Assembly: GCA_021292105.1 (NCBI GenBank)
Contig: CM037874.1
Location: 21,201,534 to 21,265,533 of the forward strand
Direction: 5' to 3'
Length of the DNA stretch: 64,000 nucleotides
DNA from: Anadara kagoshimensis
Taxonomy: Eukaryota > Mollusca > Bivalvia > Arcoida > Arcidae
The position numbers and the translations under genes are program-made. Below, piece by piece: positions 10,066-21,784 of this stretch. The notes under the pieces are model-generated. The model was not told where the DNA came from. It made no database searches and worked only from the letters and a program-made list of their open reading frames with translations. Positions within the stretch are counted from its first letter, which is position 1; each line of letters opens with the position of its first letter.

Positions 10066-12696
10066 TATGAACTTTGGTATTTAAGAAATACAAAAACTTC
10101 ATCTTTACCTATTACCTTTTAAAGGATAAAGTTGACCTTTACCTTTGAAATTTCAGAACAATGCCAATTATGAAATGACCTTGACCTTTTAAATAAGCAA
10201 ATAGTTTACCAAGAATACTTTGGTCATCCTCAAATTACAGATGAACTCAATGGCATCAGGGTCTGATAAGCTGAACTTTGACAATCAGTTCCTCAGAAAA
10301 TCTTTGATGTCTGCCTCCCTTTGATTTTGTAGCATCATTTTGGAACTAACACATCCCTTCAGAATGATAGTGTTTGACTCAAGCCTAGGACCTTCACTTC
10401 CTTCAGCTTATCAAAATTGAAAATGAACTTTAACTATCAACTCTACAAATGTTCAATCTAGAAGGAGGCTCCACTGGTTCCAAAATAACTATTTTGACAC
10501 AAAAATACAATCTGTAGGCCAATTATAGCCCACATATTTGGGTTTTGAATAAGTTCAGTTCTACATCTTTCTCATATATTTAGTGCTGATCTTTTAAAAT
10601 AAAATGTATCAAATTATGTCACCATGTTGACCCAAGTTTTAAAAATATGGCCCACTTTTTTCCAAGGCCTTGACAGGGCCATGAATGCATTTCTTGATTG
10701 AGCCCCGACTCTGCAAGGGTGCAAGTTACAGGTCTCTTCAATATACAGTAAAATTAAAAACTAGCTCACACTTGATTGACAATTTTTGTCAGAATGTCAT
10801 TTGCTCATTCTGACATATAAATGAAAACAATATACCCTGACAGGCATATGTAATTCAATTCTGTCAAGACCACTTAAAATTTATGAAATACTTAAAATAC
10901 TATAATAACTTCATATTTAGAATTCCTGGGTTTACAATACTCATATATAATATTGTGTATATGCATAAATAATATACCCCATTTAAGTAATATAAGTAAC
11001 ATAACCCTACTACTATAACCTGTCTGGTGTGACCTCAAATTTTAAAAATATTTTTTTCGAAAATTTCTTTATGTAATCAAAAGAAGCTTGATTTTAAATC
11101 CAACTTCAGTTTACAATACACAAGTTTACTTTCAATAAATTATAAAAAAAATATTAATTCCTATTCAAAAAAATTGTTTCATATTTCAACTTAAAGGTCA
11201 AATCAGCCAGTTCAAACTTGTTGATCTACTCACCATTGGTGGTAGGAAAATATAAGTCAGTGGAGTGTAAAACTAATATTGTACATTTTTTCCAGGTGTT
11301 AGATATATTATATATCTAAATATTATTCACTCAAGTGCCAATAAATGAGCTAATAATATGTGAAAGTAAAGAAAATATTGATACATCAAATATGATGTAC
11401 AAACATATCTTTATATATAGTACCGGTATACACCATATACATTTACCGGTATATAGCCTTAATGCTGACTCGTCTCCAGTTTTCTTATTTCAAAAATCCA
11501 TAACTTGCAAGAACAATTAGTCCCAGGCTGACCAATTCGACAGATTTATCAGTTTTTGAATGATTTGTAACATAAAAATGGAAAAACAGACAGATAAAAT
11601 GAAAAGGTCACATTAGACAGATTTTCCTATTTTGACGGGTTTATTTAAATAAAAGTAAATAAAATTCTAACTTTTTGAATGGAAATTGTACCAAAATACT
11701 TTTGTATTGAAATTGTACCAAAATCAAACACTTAACGATAAAAAGGTTCCTAGATGGCAACTTTGTGCACTAAAAATGTACCAATTTGGACAAATAAGTA
11801 AATTTGATTGGTCAGTCTGTGAAAGCACACCTAGTCCATAAAACAACTAACATGACCAACAAAACCTTAGAACAATGAATGCTAATGCAAGGTTTCCACA
11901 AATTTAAAATTATTACTGGAAAAATCCAAATTTCTAAAAATGTATGAAAATACAGTTCTTTTTTAAGTATTTTATTTTTTTACAAATTTACTTAAATGGG
12001 TTACTTTTTTAAAGAAGTTTAATTGTATCATAAATTAGTAGACAATGAATATTCTGGCTACCAGAATTGGAAGCATATAGTATGCATGTATATACCCTTG
12101 AATACCCCTTTCCTCCAGTTCCCAAATTTCATTACTTTTGTTTTTAATAACTTGCTTGCACATCAAAACAACTAACATGCGTAACCAAGATCCACTCAGA
12201 CTGAAGATTAATGCTTGGTATCCACCATTCATGTTCAAACCCTGCAACCTATTAGCCTAAGCACATAGTCCAAGAATCTTTTTAACGGAATACAGAAAAT
12301 GTTGTTACAGTTGCAAAACTTGAGCCCAGAGACCGCCTTCAAAATTATCAAACCAGTTGTGACCAACACCATTATATTAACCACAATTTCAGATGTAAGT
12401 GCTATTTTAGTACATTTATAAAATTAACAAACTAAACACTGACTGAGTATATAAATTATTCATAATTCAATTTTCAGTTTGAAATCATGGAAATTGTGAA
12501 GGGCCATTGAACAACAAGAGCTGTAACAGAAGAACACTTTATAATAGCTCATATCCACATCTAGTCCATTAAAAAGTCTGGCACTAGACATAATAGATTT
12601 GAATGCTCTTGACAAGGTTATGCTAATTATAAGCTATTTTGTACCTTGCACAGTGGAGCAAACAGATAGCTTTTGTGCAGGATAGTTTGCTAAACA
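10066..12696. other. long non-coding stretch
   Basis: No exon with splice sites, no RNA gene and no repeat array seen. Short open frames here (for example 11,335-11,520 and 12,035-12,247) show no domain or codon bias. Presumed to be intron of the myosin-XVIII gene or intergenic. Confidence 0.4.
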
Positions 12697-12945
12697 GGGG
12701 TTCAAAATTCACCAGGTCCGAGGTCCGGGACCTATTGATTTTACATTGAGACTTTTTATATTTTAACTATAGAAGTCCAATGGACCTTTCATTCTAACCA
12801 GGATAATACATGTACTTTGTCTGTAGGATACCATAATTGCATTTAGACCTTTCATTTGGTATTTCAAAACTTTACGTGGGACCTGCCAAAAATAAAGGCA
12901 AAAGGTTCTGGATTTTCCAAAACATAATTTTGAGCCCCTGTTATC
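12697..12945 (+). repeat. dispersed repeat, copy 2
   Basis: Second copy of the repeat at 8797-9060, same orientation, sharing GGACCTATTGATTT, AAAATAAAGGCAAAAGGTTC and a TTTTGAGCCCCTG-like end. Confidence 0.65.
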
Positions 12946-14399
12946 ATTGTTAAGGTACCAATCAGGAATACAGAACTAAACAAAAGTAATAAAGTCAGTG
13001 GATACATGATACACTCTTTAAGGATACCATATTGACTGGAATATTAATACAACTATTTATCTTTTATAAATAATGTGAACGCTAGTTAAGTACCATATAT
13101 TGGTTTCTAGGGAACCAAAAATGTTCAGAGCCAGGTATATACAATATACAAATGTATAATAAAATTTAAAAGTGTTTCTTAACATTCCTACATGTATAAA
13201 GTTTAAAGTTTAATCTTACAAGTAAAGTACATGTAGATATATCCTCCGTTATAACCAGGAAACTTCCTTTGTAACAGCTGCTAGTTACTTGATAAAGGAA
13301 ATATTGAATGGATACAAAATACATTTTTCACACATTTAAAGACATTTTTAAATCTGACTGACATGATTCATTCATTATTGAAGCTGCACAATGACATATC
13401 TGTATTATGATATAATACTTGAATTAAGACTACATGCACTCGTCATGAAGTCTGATATTTCAATATATTTTACATCCTCTAATCTCATCATAACGTCTCT
13501 AATTCTCTAATCTGGTCACAGTATGTCCTATATTGAATGGATATCAAAATTATCATGGTCACAGTATGTCCTATATTGAATGGATATCAAAATTATCAAC
13601 ATCTGTAACTTTTTCCATGACTTGTAAGTAGTAAGGAAGCTATTTCACCACTTAAAGATTATTAGGACGCAATTTTTTTCAATTGTATGCAAGACCCAAC
13701 TGCTTATAAAGGCCACTTTTAGGAGCTTCCTCAGATGGTTGTAATTAAATCAATTATAGTACTAAACTTGACTTTTTTACGATAAACAATATATATACAT
13801 ATGTACATGCACAATCTCAATTTGCATATCCTCTGTCTAGCATTATAAAAAGAAAATAATGGCAATGTTTAGACTGGAAGTGGCACTTGTGAATTTTTAT
13901 CCAAGATAATAATTTTTCCCACCATCTACCTGGACCCAGGTGTGCACTCAAAAGAAATGCACAGGGAGGGATCTTAAACATGCCATGCCTGCCATGACAC
14001 CAGTAATAAGTTTTAAGGTCTCTTCCGAAGTACCCCAAATGCAAGGAATTAACTTCTAACATCAACGATGGAAACACCAGTGATGTCATAAATAAACCTC
14101 ATCTTGGAACATTCACTGACTATTTACATATTTTAAGTAAGTCTTATGCTTGTATTGGAGCATCTTGATATTTTGCACTGTGATGCTAGGATCAGCAAAG
14201 ATCACACTAGGCTTAGTAGGCTACTCCATTGTGACCATGACTGACAGTGTATATAATGTGCATGTCAGCTTTATATGAGCATGCACTAAGGGCCATTTTT
14301 ATGCACTAGCTCAAAGAGGCAGCAGTTGCAGAGGCTGAAGTCCCACTGGTCTATAATCTTGACTCCTGTTAAGTCAGCAGCAATGTGAAATTAAGTAAC
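12946..14399. other. non-coding; short tandem duplication at 13,510-13,600
   Basis: The only structure seen is a direct duplication of a ~48-bp segment (GGTCACAGTATGTCCTATAT through ATCAAAATTATCA) starting near 13,513 and 13,557. The 90-codon open frame at 13,817-14,089 (-) shows no known domain. Confidence 0.45.
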
Positions 14400-14495
14400 T
14401 TGACTAAGGTCACAACATGCCTCTGTCAGGATTCAAACTCACAACCTTCAGATCTGGAGTCCGATACTCTAGCCTGCCAACGGAACTACATGCTT
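14400..14495 (-). mobile_element. tRNA-like SINE head fragment
   Basis: Read on minus, the stretch starts near 14,480 with a GGCAGGCTAGAGT-like A-box region and continues into GGTTGTGAGTTTGAATCCTG, a B-box-like segment. It differs from the two SINE families described elsewhere in the window, and no body is recognised. Confidence 0.4.
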
Positions 14496-14608
14496 CCATC
14501 ATAGTTGTTGTCAGACTCAGAAATAATTATTAACTACTGAAGAAACAAAATCACAAGTAAACTATATACTGTATATAGAGTATATTGTATAATTAGTAAA
14601 ATACAAAC

Positions 14609-15649
14609 CGCTTTCTTAAATCTTATGCTTCCACTTCTCTTCAAGGTGCCACCTTTAATGACTTCATCCTGGATTTCAACCACACCACCATCAGAGCCTG
14701 GACGGACACTTAACTCAATTAACTCTGGTATAGGCTGGACTTTGACAGTTACTGAATCACCTGACTTCCGTATCATATCTACAATTTCATCCCTTGAAAT
14801 ATTTTCAACATTGACACCATTTACTTCAATCAATTTATCACCAGGTATTAAACCAGTATTAGCTGCTCTGAGCCCACTCCCAGGCTCAGCAAATGTCACA
14901 GTGTGCATATTGTCTACATGGTCACCAGCCCCTTTGTCAATTAACACTGCCTTACGTAAAGTAAAGCCGAAGTCTCCTGCCGGTTGTCTCTGCAATACTA
15001 GTTCACGAACTCTAGCAGGTTTCAGTGGAACAATTGTTGGCAACTTTAAATTGGATCTAAAGGACTTACTCCTAGGAGCTGGACTTGGCTTATTACTAGA
15101 TGACTGAACCTGACCCGCACTGGCTGCAGTTACAGTACTTTCACCATTAGTCTGAATATGTGCTGTCAATTCATTCAACTTGGTATTTTCTTCAAGCAGT
15201 CGAGAATCATCAAGATTTTTATCTTGTATATTGGAGGCAGATTCTCCTACAGCTTTTAATATGCCACGGGGCTTAGGTAATATTTTAGGGGGTTCTCTAC
15301 TATCCCCATCCCCTTTATGGAGAGATGACGGTCTTGTAAGTTCAAATTTTTTGCCTTCTGGCGGAACTTCACGACTTGGACTTGGGCGTCCAGAGCTAAT
15401 ACTACTGTCACTACTATCTCTCTGGACACCAACCTCTGGTGGTTCACTTCTATGCGCAGATTTCTTATGTTTGTCTCTGTCACTAAATCGTCTAAACACT
15501 CCTTTTTTAACCTCATCAAGTCTGTTTAGTTCTTCCTGTGTTACAGGATCCCTATGTTTTTCCTTTTTCTCTTTTTTCTCCTTCTTTTCTTTCTTCTTTT
15601 CATCCTTCTTATCTTTATGGTCTTTATCTTTCTTCATAAAACTGAACAT
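14609..15649 (-). CDS. MYO18A: unconventional myosin-XVIII (MYO18A-like), first coding exon
   Basis: This exon encodes the first 347 residues of a myosin-XVIII, an actin-associated non-conventional myosin linked in animals to Golgi and cytoskeletal organisation. Residues 1-32 are extremely Lys/Glu-rich (MFSFMKKDKDHKDKK), matching the KE-rich N-terminus of MYO18A. A Ser/Pro-rich linker (about 60-200) follows. A PDZ domain spans about 214-306, with carboxylate-binding loop GDFGFTL (225-231), a GLIPGDKLIEVNG segment and a final VKVQPIPEL that is nearly invariant in MYO18A. The frame ends in phase 0 at a donor GCG|GTTTGT. The 24 codons after that before a stop are intron. The motor, IQ and coiled-coil exons are not seen and should lie left of the window. 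The gene name rests on remembered family sequence and is probable, not proven. Confidence 0.85.
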
Positions 15650-16130
15650 GATTCTAGATTTCTAGTTTCACTTTATCCACTTTACTGATTTCAAAAATAA
15701 AAGTCACACACTGATATATACATAATTGATTAACTATGTCCTAATTTATCTGTCACACTGACACGGTTAAATTCCAGGCATTCTTAGTTAAGTCATTCAA
15801 GTAATCGTCATTCATAAAACACCTGTAAACATTGGAGAAGTGTTGAAGTTGAACGAATGACTGACCAGCTAACCACAAGGAACTGTCAACACCAGTCCAG
15901 AGGATGCTGAATGCCCCGCCTTCAAATAAATAACATACCCTGATTATGACATCAATTAATTTTTTACATCAAGAGGTATTTATGGTCAACAGACTGTCAA
16001 AAGTCTAAATCTGACCGTTCACTGATTTCCTGTGAAATTTAAAAGCCGGTAGTATTAGCCTTCCTGTGTAGACGATTGACCAAGATGGAGTACAAAAACG
16101 AAATACAACTTCCGGTTTCAGTTCGGGGGT
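15650..16130 (-). promoter_or_regulatory. 5' UTR and candidate promoter of the myosin-XVIII gene
   Basis: On minus, a pyrimidine-rich tract ending TTTTTGAAATCAG at about 15,687 looks like a splice acceptor just upstream of the ATG, so the 5' UTR probably has an intron. Further upstream, plus-strand CAAGATGG (16,081-16,088) matches the YY1 core and ACTTCCGG (16,108-16,115) matches an ETS site. This pair is typical of TATA-less animal promoters. The transcription start is inferred to lie near 16.05-16.1 kb. Confidence 0.4.
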
Positions 16131-16339
16131 CATCTCAATGTTCAAGGTTAAATTTGTTTTTAAAACGGGTTATCTCAAAATTCTTTTTAAAGTGTGCTCT
16201 AAATTAAAATACAAAAAACGTATATAGGGACAGATAAATGCCAGTCATTTAAAACAAAAACAAAATTAAAATAAAACAAAAACAATGATAAATAGATCTA
16301 AATGAAATAAAGCCGGTTAAAAAAAGATTTTAAAAAGAA

Positions 16340-17615
16340 TCAGTGACACTATTTAATCAGTACCGTGACATCAAATTAAATTCATAAGTCTCTGTTAAAA
16401 TGCATTTAATGTCGCTAATAAATAAATAAATAAATAAATAAATAAATATATAAATAAATAAATAAATAAATAACTATGTTGATTCGAACTTTATGACTCC
16501 TTACTTTTGACGTACATCGGAATCAATACCGGATATTTAGGACCTGACTTCAGTGAAGTTTTAAATACGTTTGTATGACCCTATCCATTCCAACTGTCAC
16601 AAAAGGCAAAGAATAAACAATGAAAAAATCATGTGAATTCTTCATCACATCAGTGCTGCATAGAAACTGCTTAGAACATCTTTTCAGTTTCAAATTGTCA
16701 TTTTACTTTTTAACCATACCCAGAGCCAGTTTCCACCTCAACAGTTCCATACTGTTTTCTTCGCTATTCACGCTGATTACTGTTGTCACATACCATTTTT
16801 TGTATTTAATCATAAAATACATTCAAAATCATCATTTTTTTATGTTCTCATACAATGAGATATGATCAAGTTACAAGTTCCACAATTTTGTTAAGTTTTC
16901 AGGCAAATTATCATTTTCAAAAAAACAATTTATTTGAATATAATGATCCTATGTTCCAATGTAATTTTCAGTCCAACTTAGAAAATCATTTGGCATTTTA
17001 TCAAGAAATATAAAGTTTATCTTCCGTTAATAAAAGATTTTTACCAGTAGGCTGTATAGCAAATTTCACATAGTGATGTGACCAAGTAAAATTAATTGTC
17101 AATAACGACTATTCGAGCTTCCTAAAGAATCGGTGACATTTAATACCGTGACATCAAATTAAATTCATAAGTCTCTGTTAAAATGCATTTAATGTCGCTA
17201 ATAAATAAATAAATGAATAAATAAATAAATAAATAAATATGTTGATTCGAACTTTATGACTCCTTACTTTTGACGTAAATCGGAATCAGTACCGGATATT
17301 TAGGCCTGACTTGAAGTTTCAATTTATAGGTTTGTATAACCCTATCCATTCCACAGTTCCAACTGTCACAAACCAAATTAAAACATGTGAATTCTTTATC
17401 ACAACAGTGCTGCATAGACACTGCTTAGAACATTAAACGGTAAACTTCAATGATTGTTATCTTTTCAGTTTCAAATTGTCAAATTTTACTTTTTGATCAT
17501 ACCCAGAGCCAGTTTCCACCTCAGCAGTTCCATACTGTTTTCTTCGCTACTCACATAGTGATGTGACCAAGTAAAATTAATTGTCAATAACGACTATTCG
17601 AGCTTCCTATAGAAA
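16340..17615 (+). repeat. imperfect segmental tandem duplication with TAAA microsatellites
   Basis: TACCGTGACATCAAATTAAA occurs at 16,361 and 17,144 (783 bp apart), each time followed by a (TAAA)n tract (16,418-16,472 and 17,200-17,240), TATGTTGATTCGAACTTTAT and GTGCTGCATAGA. CACATAGTGATGTGACC recurs at about 17,067 and 17,552. The second copy is shorter by about 300 bp. No coding function is seen. Confidence 0.75.
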
Positions 17616-17794
17616 CTTCTCAAAACCGACTAAAATAGGAAATACGATAATACTTTTATAAGAAAAGCTGATAATGGTGAAAGAAACCTGTACAACCTTC
17701 AATCTGTAGAGCCGCTCTGTTATCAGAAGCTCTCTTATTTCTAACGTTTTCTGAATCTTCTGTATTATAGTTATAAAATACAAACATACTAGTC

Positions 17795-18290
17795 CATGTC
17801 CGAATCACAATCCAGAATCAAAATAAAAACTTTAAAACTGACACCGTGAACTTACACCATGGAAGTGAGACCGGGTGCTCCGGGATGGTAAGCACCTTAG
17901 AGGTTTAGCTAGTTGCACCCGCCACGTGTGTAATCAAAATTGAGTGAAAGGAACATGGAACTATGGGAGTCAAATACTAGTATATCCAGGGCAATCATGA
18001 ACACAGAGACATCAAACTTGCCAACAATATTGTGATGACGGCCATAAAACTTTTTGTGCCGCTGATAAGCCCAGGCTTGCAATATTCCTGGGTCAACAAT
18101 TTATTTGTAAGCAACTTGGTTCGTTGTATAAAGTTCCCGTAGTGGTAACAAGCTCTATTATAGCGTATAAATTGAGAAACAAATACTCCATAAGCTGGAG
18201 AAGCAGGTGTATTGCTGCATAGAAAAGGAAAGATGGCCGTGAATAGAAAAATTGAAGTCATCACGTCTGTCATACAGTTTCAAATTATGT
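17795..18290 (+). repeat. dispersed repeat family B, longest plus copy
   Basis: The core word AAGTGAGACCGGGTGCTCC (about 17,865) is followed by GTTTAGCTAGTTGCACCCG and, about 200 bp further on, by a second conserved block (CCCAGGCTTGCAATATTCCT, near 18,069). The same blocks appear reverse-complemented at 27.15-27.47 kb. Partial copies lie at 19.65-19.82, 26.47-26.56, 55.54-55.69 and 61.52-61.60 kb. The 92-codon minus frame at 17,995-18,273 falls inside it and is not a gene. Confidence 0.7.
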
Positions 18291-18858
18291 AGCTTTTTTC
18301 TTGGGAGTGATAATTGAGGTACAAGTCTAAATATGAAGCAGAACTTGAGAAATAATTCGTATCTTTTATTTCAAGCTCACGGATAGATCGCATTCTGCTT
18401 CATAAGAATACAGAAACAATTCAGCAAGCAATGGTGCACAGTTTGTACCCATTAATATACCGTCGATTGTTTGCTGGAATATCATGTTACCAAATATAAA
18501 AAATATGTTTTCTATCAAAAAACCCACATTTTGTTGATAGCATTATGTTTGGAATCAGTATGGTGCTTGACAAAATAACCAGAATCCCTGTTCAGCACTT
18601 GATAGTTGTATCTTGGCTTACCTTTTTTGTAAAAGAATGGCAAGTACATAATTTGTTTAAGCCATTCTTTCAATTTAGTTATGGTTTGTAAGTGTCCTTT
18701 ACGGAATCATATAGGGCCAGTACATTGTACATGTAAGATGTTTTGGTTCACTGGGGTATATGGGGTCCTCCAAAAGCACTATAAACATGCCAGAATTTGC
18801 TCCATTGATTGTTCAAAGTCGATGTTTTTATAATCAGAGTACCCAATATACTAGTGAA

Positions 18859-19104
18859 GGCAAACAACTTTGACCTGTCCGCTTGACCTTTCATTAAAAT
18901 ATTTGCCATGGACCAAGTATATCTATATAGGGAACACAGGTGTTTAATTTGTATACATCACGAGATTCACTCACCTCATAGAGTACACCTGTGCATTGTG
19001 TATGTATTAACTTGGATCTTGGCACTTCCCATTTATTGGTTGGACCCTCCTATATGAATATTCCTAATGAAAGGTCAAACGGACAGGTCAATGTTGTTTA
19101 CCTA
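18859..19104. mobile_element. MITE family M1, copy 1
   Basis: About 245 bp with long terminal inverted repeats. The left end reads GGCAAACAACTTTGACCTGT and the right end is its reverse complement (GACAGGTCAATGTTGTTTACC). TIR similarity continues through CGCTTGACCTTTCATTA. Copies 2-4 lie in the QPRT first intron. Confidence 0.85.
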
Positions 19105-20040
19105 TACGTCTTTATCTTGTTTTGCTGTTTCTACCATTAACTTGTATTGTGTTGTGCTGTTGGTTGCGTTACTGACTGTAGGCAAGTTACATTTTTTTCT
19201 ATTTTAAATTACACTTTTAAAATGTTTATTTCAATCAGCAGTCTTGGTATCTGTTTCTCATGTGTCCTTAGAGCAGCCAAAAATCTCTGAAAACACACAA
19301 CATCGAAACGAAACTAAATAAAGAAGACACAAGATAAGCAAGATAAATATATTGAGACCAATAACATCTACATGTATTTATAACTGGTTGCAGCAAAGAA
19401 GAAATTAAAACGTCGAGATTATACACTATATTATTTATATTTCAAGTTCTGTTGTTTTCAAACTTGTGTACAAATACTAGCTTTTTGTTTTGTACTACTA
19501 TATGTATTTGTCGCATGCTAATTTTTGATAAATTGATATTTTTTTAATATAAAGTAGTCAAATATTTACTCACTAGAACTAAACCGCTATTTTTAATACT
19601 TTATTTCATAGAAATATATAATATGTACAGTGACATAAAAAGAAACATACAAATCCATCTTAAAATCAAAATCCCAAAGCAAAGTAAAAACTTCCAGTTG
19701 AAACGGGCAAATTAAGTTAAACACGTGGACTTCCACCAGGGAAGTGAGGCCGGGTGCTCTGGAAAGGAAAACACTTCCTGTTTAGCTAGTCACACCCGCC
19801 ACGTGTGAAATAACTTATATGTATTTGGTTGTGGTATCCCGTGCTTTTTGATAATCAACTCGTTAAAAAATAATGCACTCGCTTGTATGGATTTTGCTGT
19901 TATTTGCTACTATCAAATACTAGTACTTGTTTTTCCACTTTATTTTTCGATTTATATTAATTAATGTAAAATACACATACTTTTCATCGTTTTAAAACTG
20001 GTTATAAAACTCAATTTTGAACGGACCAAGTGTGTTTCCC
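19105..20040. other. intergenic; family B fragment at 19,650-19,815
   Basis: The B core is seen at about 19,715-19,805 (GGAAGTGAGGCCGGGTGCTC, GTTTAGCTAGTCACACCCG). Otherwise the DNA is AT-rich and without exons. The 3' UTR of the minus-strand Mab-21 gene should lie in the right part; no polyadenylation site is assigned. Confidence 0.5.
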
Positions 20041-20050
20041 GCGTATTCTG

Positions 20051-21784
20051 TTATGGATAATCATTTGGGTCATAGTTCAACATTTCTTCAATGGTCATTC
20101 CTTGGAATTCGCTATCCCACGGAACAATATCTCTTCTATAGATAAAGTCCAGAGGTCTTAACCTAATGTTCGAGAGACGTCTTGCAATGTCAAGGATGAA
20201 ATCGGCGTCAATGCTCTGAAACAAATTATACTGTGGAACGAAGTAGTGGTCAAGTTTTCTCTGAACCAAAGAGTGAAGCAATCTATCCACAAGAAGAAAA
20301 AACCTCTCTCCTAAGTTTGTGTCGGTCCACGTGTCCGGTGGTTGCAGTTCCAGTGTCCAAAAGAACACGGTCTTGCAGTGATATGTTGAAATTACTTTTG
20401 GTCTATCTAAATGGTATTTTATTAGGCATTTAAAAATTCTGTAGCAGTGTTTACACCAGGAGTTTCTTGGAAGTGCTTTCATAAGTGTTATTTCGGCCTT
20501 AGAAAATGACAGGCGCCATTCGATGTCTTGTGTTTCAACCGAGGACGATTTTGGAACAATAAAATAATCTTGCTCCAAAACATTTTCGATAATATCCCGA
20601 TTGGGCCATTTTCTCTCTCGAGATACCCACGGATGAGCAGGAAGTGGCAGAAATGTATTGATACTGGTTGTATTTGTTTTACATGTTGCAATTAGACCTT
20701 TTGGCGAAATTGTTGTGTTGCCATTGGTTTCTATTGTGTAAACAACTTCATACGAATCTTTCAAGTTACTTGAATCTGTCATGTCTGCTTGCAGTGTAGC
20801 GTCTGTCTGCAAACCGCCACCATTTTCACGATAACTCTCATCTGAGACTATTCTCTGTTCTTGATCACCTATTGTGTTTGGCAGAAATGCTTCGTCAGTA
20901 CATCTTTCTTCAGAATTCAAACTTCTCGGTGCAATATCTTTGCAATTTTCATGCTCATTTATTTTGGTACGTTCAAGGTCTGAGTTTTTCTCCCATGGGA
21001 TTTGTACAGGATACGTTTCAGTGAGTTGAATTGCTAGTACAAAATCTGCTTCCTGGGTTGAGACATGGTCTTCTGCATCTAATGCCTCGCTTTCCTCCTC
21101 TGATATTCCTTCAGGATATGTCACAAACGTCCAGGCCGGTCTATATTCTTCATTATAGCCCTTATACGACAGCTTAATCGACGGTCCTGTTATATCCGTG
21201 TTTACTGAAAACTGTGCTTCTTCTGATCCCGTTTGACTACCAGATTCCTTGCAAAGTTCATCATGCAAATAATGCAATACCGTAGTCAATCCAAAAAGCG
21301 CACCGTTGACCAATTTACTGGCTCTTTCTTTTAACTCCCTTGGCGAAAGAAGGTATTTGCCATCTTGTAAAGTTACACTTGCCCTGCATAATTCTGAACT
21401 ACAATCCTCGGGAGATATCAAAACTTTGGCATAAACTGAATTTTGGATACATTCAATTTTGAAAGCCGAACCTTCATTCAAGATTTGTGACTTAGCCAAG
21501 ACGTACATTTTGTCAGTGTCAGGGTTAAGGTTTATACAGGGACCAAGATACGAGGGCGTTATTGTTTCTTCTACTCGGCTACCAATGTGCTGAAGTTCAC
21601 CTTTTATATAGTTGTCATTAAGCACGGTAAAAAGGTGTTGAAAAACCCCTGGTTCATCGTACTCAAATCCATCATCTTCTTTTGTAAATTCCTGTAGGAA
21701 ACAGTCCACAAAACAGTGTTTTAATTCGTGACTTAACATCTTCATGTTCACGCCTGACAACGCATCTACTTCGTTTTCTGCCAT
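20051..21784 (-). CDS. Mab-21 domain protein, candidate cGAS-like receptor
   Basis: A 577-aa protein in one uninterrupted coding exon. The C-terminal third is classic Mab-21 fold: EWRLSFSKAE (422-431), then CKHCYRIFKCLIKYHL, STYHCKTVFFWTLEL (466-480) and LDHYFVPQYNLF (511-522). The N-terminal half contains a nucleotidyltransferase signature: IGSR (67-70), PDTDKMYVL with acidic residues D89 and D91, and ADFVLAIQL with D247 as the likely third acid. These correspond to the metal-binding triad of cGAS, which makes cyclic dinucleotides on sensing nucleic acid. Whether this one is catalytic is inference, and the 20-residue GS-to-DxD spacing is long. A polar, acidic stretch at about 265-378 separates the NTase part from the WVSRERKWP segment and looks like an insertion. 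There is no signal peptide or membrane segment, so it is probably cytosolic. The ATG is chosen because a 5' UTR splice acceptor lies 24 bases upstream. Confidence 0.85.
   Translation of the reverse strand: MAENEVDALSGVNMKMLSHELKHCFVDCFLQEFTKEDDGFEYDEPGVFQHLFTVLNDNYIKGELQHIGSRVEETITPSYLGPCINLNPDTDKMYVLAKSQILNEGSAFKIECIQNSVYAKVLISPEDCSSELCRASVTLQDGKYLLSPRELKERASKLVNGALFGLTTVLHYLHDELCKESGSQTGSEEAQFSVNTDITGPSIKLSYKGYNEEYRPAWTFVTYPEGISEEESEALDAEDHVSTQEADFVLAIQLTETYPVQIPWEKNSDLERTKINEHENCKDIAPRSLNSEERCTDEAFLPNTIGDQEQRIVSDESYRENGGGLQTDATLQADMTDSSNLKDSYEVVYTIETNGNTTISPKGLIATCKTNTTSINTFLPLPAHPWVSRERKWPNRDIIENVLEQDYFIVPKSSSVETQDIEWRLSFSKAEITLMKALPRNSWCKHCYRIFKCLIKYHLDRPKVISTYHCKTVFFWTLELQPPDTWTDTNLGERFFLLVDRLLHSLVQRKLDHYFVPQYNLFQSIDADFILDIARRLSNIRLRPLDFIYRRDIVPWDSEFQGMTIEEMLNYDPNDYP

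Noticed and set aside
13817..14089. 90-codon minus frame that might be a myosin-XVIII exon 2
   Set aside because: No similarity to the segment that follows the PDZ domain in MYO18A and no phase-0 acceptor context; treated as chance.
14625..15665. Two plus-strand frames of 160-161 codons opposite the myosin-XVIII exon
   Set aside because: They are antisense shadows of the KE-rich/PDZ coding exon; composition mirrors that exon and no domain is present.
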